From assembly GCF_006363815.1 (NCBI RefSeq), contig NZ_RRYT01000004.1, forward strand, positions 1-64,000: a DNA stretch of 64,000 nt, written 5' to 3'. How positions within the stretch are numbered: position 1 is the stretch's first letter; each line of letters begins with the position of its first letter. Origin of the DNA: Thermomonospora catenispora. Its GTDB lineage: Bacteria > Actinomycetota > Actinomycetes > Streptosporangiales > Streptosporangiaceae. The position numbers were made by a program, and so were the translations under genes. Below are positions 58,508-64,000 of this stretch, in pieces. A model generated the notes under the pieces. The model was not told the DNA's origin and did not search any database. It was given only the letters and a program-made list of their open reading frames with translations.

Positions 58508-60240
58508 GGGGCGACCACCTGCGCGGCGTTGTCAAGGATCGACTGCAGAGGGCCGGCGGTGACGCCGAGCAGCCCGCAGGCCGCCAGCCCGGCGACCATC
58601 GCGACGGCGACCCCGGCCGGCACGCCCGCCGGCTCCGCACCGCCACCCGCCTCCGCGGACGCGCCGACCTCCGCCGCTTCGCCGGGCCCGTCGTCGGGCG
58701 CCTGCGCGAGCGCCGCTTCGGCGGCCTGACCCTCGCCCGCTCCCGTGCCGGTTGCGACGGAGCGCGCGGCGGTGGCGGCCACGGCGGCGAGCGCCGGCTC
58801 CGCCGGGGCGGCCTTCGATGCTCCGCTCGCCTCGGCGGCTCGGCCGTCGCCTGATCCTCCGGCGGCTTCGACGGGCTGTGCGGCTCCGGCGGCCACGGCG
58901 GCGAGCGCCGGCTCTGCGGTACCGGCCGCGGTCTCGGCGTCCGGCGGCTGGGCGGAGGGCGGGGAGCCGAGGATCATGTGGCCGCCGATGCGGCTCACGG
59001 CGGCGACGATGATGAGCATCAGCGCCAGGGCGACGACGACCGCCCATCCGATGCCCTCCTGGAAACCGGCGCGGACGATGCCCAGCTCGGAGGCGAACAG
59101 GCTGAACGGGGGCAGGCCCAGCAGGGCCAGCAGGGCCAGGCCGAACGCGCCGCCCAGCAGCGGAGAGCGGGCCAGCAGGCCGCGCACCGCGGCGACCCGG
59201 CTGCTGCCGGTGGCGCGCAGGACGGCGCCGGACCCGATGAACAGCACCGACTTGCCCAGGCCGTGGCCGAGGACGTGCAGCAGCACGGCGGTCAGCGCCA
59301 ACCGACCGCCGGCCGCCGCGCCCAGGGCCAGCAGGCCCATGTGCTCGATGCTGGAGTAGGCCAGCATCCGCTTGTAGTCCCGCTGGGCGATCAGCAGCAA
59401 TGCCGCCACCAGCAGCGACAGCAGTGCCAGGACCAGCAGCAGGTTCCGGGTGAAGGCCGGGCCCAGCGCCGGGTCGGCGATCACCTTGACTCGCAGCATC
59501 GCGTAGAAGGCCACCGACAGCAGCACGCCCGACATCAGCGCCGACACCGGGGCGGGGGCCTGGCTGTGGGCGTCCGGCAGCCAGGCGTGCATGGGCGCCA
59601 GCCCCGCCTTGGTGCCGAAGCCCAGCAGCAGCAGCGCGACGGCGATCCGGGCCACCCCCGGGTCGAGCTCGGCGGCGCGGGCGGCCAGCACGTCCAGCTC
59701 CAGCGACTCCACCCCCGCCCGGGCGGCGGCGAAGTGCAGCAGTACCGCCCCGAGCAGGGCCAGCGCGATCCCGGCCGAGCAGACCACCACGTACTTCCAG
59801 GCGGCCTCGACGGCGGCCCGGGTGCGCCGGTGTCCGACCAGGAACGCGGTCACGATCGTGGTGGCCTCGACCGCCGCCCACAGCACGCCCAGGTTCGCCG
59901 CCAGCACCGCCAGCGCCATGGCCGCGATGAACCCCTGCGTCAGCACCCCGTACCGCCGCGCCGCCCGTGCATCGGCCTCGGCGGCCAGGTAGGACGGACC
60001 GGCGAGCATGGCGAGCGTGGCGACCGCGCCGATGACGATGAGCATGAACGAGCTCAGCGCGTCCGCCCGCAGCCCCGGCGCGCTCGGCGGGGCCTGTTGC
60101 AGCGACAGCGCGATCCCGCAGGCCAGCACCCCGGCCGACGACAGCGCGCCCAGCCACCGCACCGGCCCGCGCCAGCCGGCCAGCGCATAGAGCGCCGCCG
60201 CCAGGCACGGCAGCAGGATCGGAAGAACGACCAGCAGCAT
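58504..60240 (-). CDS. hycQ: HycQ/HyfF-like antiporter-type membrane subunit with Ala-rich insertion
   Basis: A 578-residue NuoL/M/N-like subunit with some fourteen helices; key charged helix residues are seen in ATTIVTAFLVGHRRTRAAVEAAWKY, FGTKAGLAPMHAWLPDAHSQAPAPVSALMSGV and SSIEHMGLLALG. Between the penultimate and final helices is a 130-residue Ala/Glu/Gly-rich, low-complexity insert (about 410-545) with internal repeats. ATGA overlap joins it to hycP. Equivalent to Rv0086. It should conduct protons or sodium ions in the complex. Confidence 0.88.
   Translation of the reverse strand: MLLVVLPILLPCLAAALYALAGWRGPVRWLGALSSAGVLACGIALSLQQAPPSAPGLRADALSSFMLIVIGAVATLAMLAGPSYLAAEADARAARRYGVLTQGFIAAMALAVLAANLGVLWAAVEATTIVTAFLVGHRRTRAAVEAAWKYVVVCSAGIALALLGAVLLHFAAARAGVESLELDVLAARAAELDPGVARIAVALLLLGFGTKAGLAPMHAWLPDAHSQAPAPVSALMSGVLLSVAFYAMLRVKVIADPALGPAFTRNLLLVLALLSLLVAALLLIAQRDYKRMLAYSSIEHMGLLALGAAAGGRLALTAVLLHVLGHGLGKSVLFIGSGAVLRATGSSRVAAVRGLLARSPLLGGAFGLALLALLGLPPFSLFASELGIVRAGFQEGIGWAVVVALALMLIIVAAVSRIGGHMILGSPPSAQPPDAETAAGTAEPALAAVAAGAAQPVEAAGGSGDGRAAEASGASKAAPAEPALAAVAATAARSVATGTGAGEGQAAEAALAQAPDDGPGEAAEVGASAEAGGGAEPAGVPAGVAVAMVAGLAACGLLGVTAGPLQSILDNAAQVVAP
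58774..58914 (-). repeat. 27-bp direct repeats in the hycQ insertion
   Basis: Identical 27-base copies at 58774-58800 and 58888-58914 encode Glu-Pro-Ala-Leu-Ala-Ala-Val-Ala-Ala. They are 114 bases apart, a multiple of three, so the frame is kept. They show that the insert grew by duplication. Confidence 0.85.
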
Positions 60241-60896
60241 CAGTCCCGCAGCTCCCGCAGCTCATCGAGGTCGGTGCCGCCGAACGCGGCGCGCATCCGC
60301 GTGGTGAGCACCTGCAGCACCAGCACGGCCAGCAGCACGTCCAGCGAGACGCCGATCTCCACCACCGGCGACAGCCCGCCGGCGGTCAGGAAGGCCATCG
60401 CGGTGATCCCGTTGTCGATCAACAGGAACCCCACCACCTGCGACAGCGCCCGCCGCCGGGTGGCCAGCACGAAGAAGCCCAGGAAGATCACGGTCATGGC
60501 CGCCGGCGCCGCCTGGGTGGCCGGAGTGGGAGCCAGGCGGATCACCGGCTGGCACACCGCATAGGCCAGCAGCGCCAGCACCGCCGCCGCCACCAGCGAG
60601 GCGGCCACGTTCACGATCGGCTTGGTCTCCCGCCGCTCCCCGGAGGCCGCCAGCGCCCGCCGCAGCAGGGACGGCAGCACCCCGGCGCGCAGCGCCCCGA
60701 TGCCCGCCGCCACCGCCAGCAGTTCGGCCGAGCCCTCGTGCGCGCCGAGCACCGCGATCAGCGCGGCCAGCGCCACCCCCTGCAGGGCGAACAGCGTGAC
60801 GATCTTCGCCAGCTCGCTGCGCCACAGGATCAGCACGCCGGTCAGCAGGAACGCCCCGCAGGCCAGGTCGAGCAGCTGCACGTGGACGTCGCTCAT
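60240..60896 (-). CDS. hycP: HycP/HyfE-like membrane subunit
   Basis: A 218-residue protein with six to seven helices, similar to NuoK-like HyfE: LACGAFLLTGVLILWRSELAKIVTLFALQGVALAALIAVLGAHEGSAEL and VVGFLLIDNGITAMAFLTAGG. Conserved Glu in membrane helices (WRSEL, AHEG) fits proton transfer. Start ATG 60896 overlaps the stop of hycD (ATGA), and its own stop overlaps hycQ. Corresponds to Rv0085. Confidence 0.85.
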   Translation of the reverse strand: MSDVHVQLLDLACGAFLLTGVLILWRSELAKIVTLFALQGVALAALIAVLGAHEGSAELLAVAAGIGALRAGVLPSLLRRALAASGERRETKPIVNVAASLVAAAVLALLAYAVCQPVIRLAPTPATQAAPAAMTVIFLGFFVLATRRRALSQVVGFLLIDNGITAMAFLTAGGLSPVVEIGVSLDVLLAVLVLQVLTTRMRAAFGGTDLDELRELRD

Positions 60897-61816
60897 GCCC
60901 GCTCCAGGAAGAAGGACGCCGCCACGGCCAGCAGCGCCAGCAGGAACGATCCGGCCAGCAGCTCGGGCACCCGGAACAGCCGCAGCTTGGCCATGAACAC
61001 CTCGGCGGCGGCCAGCAGCGCGCCGAGCACGGCGACCTTGACCGCGAACACCGCCAGCGCCAGCGGCAGCGCCAGCGTGATCCCCCACGGGGTGAACAAT
61101 CCGGCGAACAGCCCCAGCAGGACGGTCAGCCGCATCGCCGAGGCCCACTCGATGAGGGCCAGGTCGGGCCCGGCGTACTCCAGCACCATCGCCTCGTGGA
61201 TCATCGTCAGCTCAAGGTGCGTGGAGGGGTTGTCCACCGGGATCCGCCCGGTCTCGGCCATCGTCACGATGATCAGCGCCACCGCGGCCAGCAGGCTCAC
61301 CGGCGAGATCACCGACAGCGGATCCTCGGCCACCGAGGCGGCGATCTGCCCCAGGTTGGTGGAGCCCACCCGGATCGACAGGGCGAACGCCGCCAGCAGG
61401 ATGGTCGGCTCCACCAGCGCCATCACCGTCATCTCGCGGCTGGCGCCCATGCCGCCGAACGCGGTGCCGGTGTCCAGCCCGCCCAGCGCCAGCGCCACCG
61501 TGCCGAGGGCCAGCAGCGCGGTGACCGCGAACAGGTCGGCGGCCGGGTCCAGCGGGGAGTCGGTGGTGGCGAACGGCCCCACCGCCGCCACCACCAGCGC
61601 GGTGGCGGCCAGCACCAGCGGCGCCGCCCGGAACGGCCATCCGGTCCCGTGCGGGGCGATCGGCTCCTTGCGCAGCAGCTTGCGCAGGTCCCGCATCGGC
61701 TGGGCGATCCCGGCCCCGGCGCGTCCCTCCAGGCGGGCCCGCACCTGCCGCATCAGCCCCACCAGGAACGGGGAGCCGACCCCGATGAGCACGACTTGCG
61801 CGGCGGCCCCGATCAC
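60893..61816 (-). CDS. hycD: HycD/HyfC-like subunit (NuoH type)
   Basis: A 307-residue eight-helix NuoH homologue: QPMRDLRKLLRKEPI (cytoplasmic loop), GSREMTVMALVEPTILLA-like ASREMTVMALVEPT, and ETGRIPVDNPSTHLELTMIHEAMVLEYAGPDLALIEWA, a very well-kept quinone/ion-channel loop of this family. GTG 61816 start. Forms the membrane arm base linking the hydrophilic module to the antiporter subunits. Corresponds to Rv0084. Confidence 0.9.
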   Translation of the reverse strand: MIGAAAQVVLIGVGSPFLVGLMRQVRARLEGRAGAGIAQPMRDLRKLLRKEPIAPHGTGWPFRAAPLVLAATALVVAAVGPFATTDSPLDPAADLFAVTALLALGTVALALGGLDTGTAFGGMGASREMTVMALVEPTILLAAFALSIRVGSTNLGQIAASVAEDPLSVISPVSLLAAVALIIVTMAETGRIPVDNPSTHLELTMIHEAMVLEYAGPDLALIEWASAMRLTVLLGLFAGLFTPWGITLALPLALAVFAVKVAVLGALLAAAEVFMAKLRLFRVPELLAGSFLLALLAVAASFFLERA

Positions 61817-61865
61817 CGCCTCACCCCTCCCTCACCGCCGGGGCGGTGCGCGCAGCGCCGGGCGC

Positions 61866-63854
61866 TCACCCGGTCACCGCCAACACGATCAAGGTGACGG
61901 CGAACGCGGCGAAGCCGTAGCCCACATAGCGGTGCACGCTGCCGTTCGCCAGGCCGCGGGAGGCGCGGCCGAGCCGGTCGGCCAGGGCGATGGCGGGGGC
62001 GTACAGCCGGTGCTCGATGCGGTCGGGCACGGCGGCCTGGAAGCGCACCCGGTCCACCAGGTACGCCGACTCCTTCACGTGTGTCACCTCCACGTCGCTC
62101 TCCGGGGCGAGCACGTCGTCGAAGACCCGCTGCAGCGGCTCGGCGAAGGAGGTGGCGGTGTACTCCATCCGCGCCGTCATCGGGCCGGCCCCGCAGTCCC
62201 ACAGGCGGGCCGCGCGCCGGGCCCGCCGCATCGCCAAGGCCCGCAGCACGGCCAGCAGCGCCGCCGCCGTCACCGCCAGCGCGGCGGCGATCAGCACCGG
62301 CGACAGGGAGCTGGCGGCGGCGCGCAGGTACGCCCCGTCCGTCGCCGGGCCGCGGCCGGGCAGCACCTGGCCGGTCACGTCGGCGACGCCGGGCAGCACC
62401 AGCGTCGGCCCGAGCGCCAGCGCCGCGCAGGCCGCGCCCGCCAGCGCCATCCCGGCCAGCATCGACGGCGGCGCCTCGTGCGCCCTCTCGGCCTCGGCGC
62501 TGCGCGGACGGGCCAGGAACCCGGTCCCCAGCGCCTTGACGAAGGTGGCCGCCGACAGCCCCGCGGTCAGCGCGACGGCCGCCACCGCCAGCGGCATCAC
62601 CACCGCCGCCGAGACCCCGCCGTCCGGCAGGGAGCGGATCAGGCTCTGCAGCATCAGCCATTCGCTGACGAAGGCGTTGCCCGGCGGCAGGGCCGAGGCG
62701 CACAGCGCGCCGAGGGCGAAGACGGCCGTGGTCACCGGCATCCGTTCGCGCAGCCCGCCCAGGGCGTCCAGGTCGCGGGTGCCGGTGCCGTGCAGCACCG
62801 ACCCGGCCGCCAGGAACAGCAGCGTCTTGAACGCCGAGTGATTGATCACGTGCAGCAGCGCGGCGGCCAGCGCCAGGGCGGCCAGGGCGCGCTCGCCGGA
62901 GGCCTCGAAGAACCCGGCGGCGCCCACGCCGATCAGCACCAGCCCCATGTTCTCGGTGGTGGAGTGGCCCAGCAGCCGCTTGAGGTCACTGGCCACGGCC
63001 GCCTGCAGGATGCCGTGCAGCGCCGAGAGCGCCCCGGCCGCCAGCACCACCAGCCACCACCAGCGCGGCCCGCCGCCCAGCAGGTCCAGCCCGACCCGGA
63101 CGATGCCGTAGATCCCCATGTTGACCATGGCGGCGCTCATCAGCGCCGACACATGGCTGGGGGCCTCGGGGTGGGCCCGCGGCAGCCACACGTGCAGCGG
63201 GACGATCCCGGCCTTGGAGGCGAACCCGGCGAAGGTGGCCAGGAAGACGCCGATGGCCGTCGCCTCGTTCACGTCGGCCCGCCGCAGCTCGGCGAAGCTC
63301 TCCCCGCCGGCCGCGGCCGCGAACGCCGCCAGCCCGCCCAGGATCGCCACCAGCCCCAGGTGGGTCAGCACCGCGTACCACACGCCCGCCGACCGCACCG
63401 CCGGGCGGGCCCGATGGTCGGCCAGCACCAGCAGCAGCGAGGCGATCGCCATCAGCTCCCACAGCAGCAGGAACGTGCTCACGCTCGCCGCCGCGGGCAC
63501 CAGCAGCAGCGCCGCCGCGAACAGCGGGACGAGGATCTGCGCGGTGCGGGGGGCGTGCCGGGCGTAACCGATCGAGTAGATCGCGGCGGCCGCGGTGACC
63601 CCGCCGGTCACCGCGGTGAACAGCCCGCCCAGGGCGTCCAGTTCCAGCCGCACGCCCGCCAGCGGCAGCAGGTCCGGCAGCCAGGCGCTCCAGGTGCGGC
63701 CGGTCATGGCGGCGACTCCGGCGGCCAGCGCCGTCGCGCCCGCCCCGGCCAGCACCGTCCCGGCCAGGGCCGACCGCATCCGGGCCGGCGGGAGCGCGGC
63801 GAGCAGCGATGCGAGCGCGCACAACGCCAGCGCGCCGGGGAACAGCAGGTTCAT
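61866..63854 (-). CDS. HyfB-like antiporter-type membrane subunit (NuoL/M family)
   Basis: A 662-residue subunit with about sixteen helices. Motifs: FLLLWELMAIASLLLVLADHRA (Glu in TM5), AGIVPLHVWLPRAHPEAPSHVSALMSAAMVNMGIYGIVR (Lys/His broken-helix region), LLGHSTTENMGLVLIGVG, and SAFKTLLFLAAGSVLHGTGTRDLDALGGL. Typical for HyfB/Rv0083. The ATG at 63854 overlaps the upstream stop (ATGA). Confidence 0.9.
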   Translation of the reverse strand: MNLLFPGALALCALASLLAALPPARMRSALAGTVLAGAGATALAAGVAAMTGRTWSAWLPDLLPLAGVRLELDALGGLFTAVTGGVTAAAAIYSIGYARHAPRTAQILVPLFAAALLLVPAAASVSTFLLLWELMAIASLLLVLADHRARPAVRSAGVWYAVLTHLGLVAILGGLAAFAAAAGGESFAELRRADVNEATAIGVFLATFAGFASKAGIVPLHVWLPRAHPEAPSHVSALMSAAMVNMGIYGIVRVGLDLLGGGPRWWWLVVLAAGALSALHGILQAAVASDLKRLLGHSTTENMGLVLIGVGAAGFFEASGERALAALALAAALLHVINHSAFKTLLFLAAGSVLHGTGTRDLDALGGLRERMPVTTAVFALGALCASALPPGNAFVSEWLMLQSLIRSLPDGGVSAAVVMPLAVAAVALTAGLSAATFVKALGTGFLARPRSAEAERAHEAPPSMLAGMALAGAACAALALGPTLVLPGVADVTGQVLPGRGPATDGAYLRAAASSLSPVLIAAALAVTAAALLAVLRALAMRRARRAARLWDCGAGPMTARMEYTATSFAEPLQRVFDDVLAPESDVEVTHVKESAYLVDRVRFQAAVPDRIEHRLYAPAIALADRLGRASRGLANGSVHRYVGYGFAAFAVTLIVLAVTG

Positions 63855-64000
63855 CGTCCGGTCAGACCCCGCAACGCCTTGGTGATGTCCTCGGGCCGGG
63901 GCGGGCAGCCGGGCACCTCCACGTCCACCGGGACCACGTCGCCGACCGCGCCGGCCACGCCGTAGGCATCGGCGAACACCCCGCAGTTGCGGGCGCAGTC
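63851..64000 (-). CDS. HyfI/NuoB-like iron-sulfur subunit (C-terminal end only)
   Basis: The last 49 codons of a small-subunit homologue enter the window from the right. It shows DCARNCGVF and VDVEVPGCPPRPEDITKAL, the Cys-bearing motifs that in NuoB bind the terminal 4Fe-4S cluster; the cluster ligands visible here are kept. Its TGA overlaps the ATG of the HyfB gene. It equals Rv0082 in the mycobacterial layout. The upstream genes of the operon lie outside the window. Confidence 0.85.
   Translation of the reverse strand, partial: DCARNCGVFADAYGVAGAVGDVVPVDVEVPGCPPRPEDITKALRGLTGR

Overview
The window is about 64 kb of very GC-rich DNA. It has near-universal G or C at third codon positions, frequent GTG starts, AGGAGG-type ribosome binding sites, a SigE-type sigma factor, three membrane Ser/Thr kinases and a PucR-type regulator. 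This points to a high-GC actinomycete. Gene content would fit Streptosporangiales/Thermomonosporaceae (Actinomadura-like), but no marker gene in the window proves the genus. No tRNA, rRNA, insertion sequence, prophage or CRISPR array was recognised.

Region 1 (about 0.4-17.2 kb) is a lipid-type polyketide locus. It holds a fatty acyl-AMP ligase (FAAL), an MmpL3-like RND transporter, a hypothetical gene, a UGT-type glycosyltransferase, a 14-TM MFS exporter, a 2156-residue PKS and a crotonyl-CoA carboxylase/reductase (CCR). The PKS order is ACP-KS-AT-(degenerate DH)-KR-ACP-(dead carrier)-TE. FAAL + PKS with an N-terminal ACP + MmpL is the logic of mycobacterial mycolic acid condensation (FadD32/Pks13/MmpL3). 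Here the ketoreductase is built into the synthase, and a CCR sits where a carboxylase would be expected. Two almost identical palindromes lie upstream of the FAAL and of the PKS, suggesting one regulator for both modules. My main inference is an alpha-alkyl-beta-hydroxy acid or glycolipid pathway.

Region 2 (17.3-34 kb) is mixed. It contains an FAD oxidoreductase, a PucR regulator, a GCS2-type ligase, an orphan histidine kinase, YceI with palindromic operators, an alpha/beta hydrolase, a SigE-like sigma factor without a neighbouring anti-sigma gene, an acyl-CoA synthetase, a Ser/Thr kinase, a short Rho paralogue with a changed P-loop, a DUF4396 protein, an atypical crotonase, a class F sortase homologue lacking its catalytic residues, and a coiled-coil membrane protein.

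Region 3 (34-46.7 kb) has a 1014-residue NB-ARC/TPR STAND protein, an MFS protein, small membrane proteins including a DM13 protein, and two metal modules. One is a yybP-ykoY manganese riboswitch before a UPF0016 (TMEM165/GDT1) transporter and a YibE/F protein with His-rich ends. The other is a cobalamin riboswitch before a cbiMNQO cobalt ECF transporter. A DoxX gene lies between them.

Region 4 (46.9-56.7 kb) has a second Ser/Thr kinase, a divergent HxlR/quinone oxidoreductase pair, an ArsR-like relic, YnfA, a Tat-exported polysaccharide deacetylase, a FetB-like permease, a 48-residue basic protein, a Ser/Thr kinase fused to the FtsK membrane anchor, and an orphan branched-chain-amino-acid-type binding lipoprotein.

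Region 5 (57.0-64.0 kb, minus strand) is a tightly coupled operon for a complex-I/formate-hydrogenlyase-like membrane complex: hycE, hycQ, hycP, hycD, a HyfB-like subunit and the end of a HyfI/NuoB-like subunit. It matches the layout of M. tuberculosis Rv0082-Rv0087. The large subunit lacks the NiFe cysteines. The last gene runs off the window.
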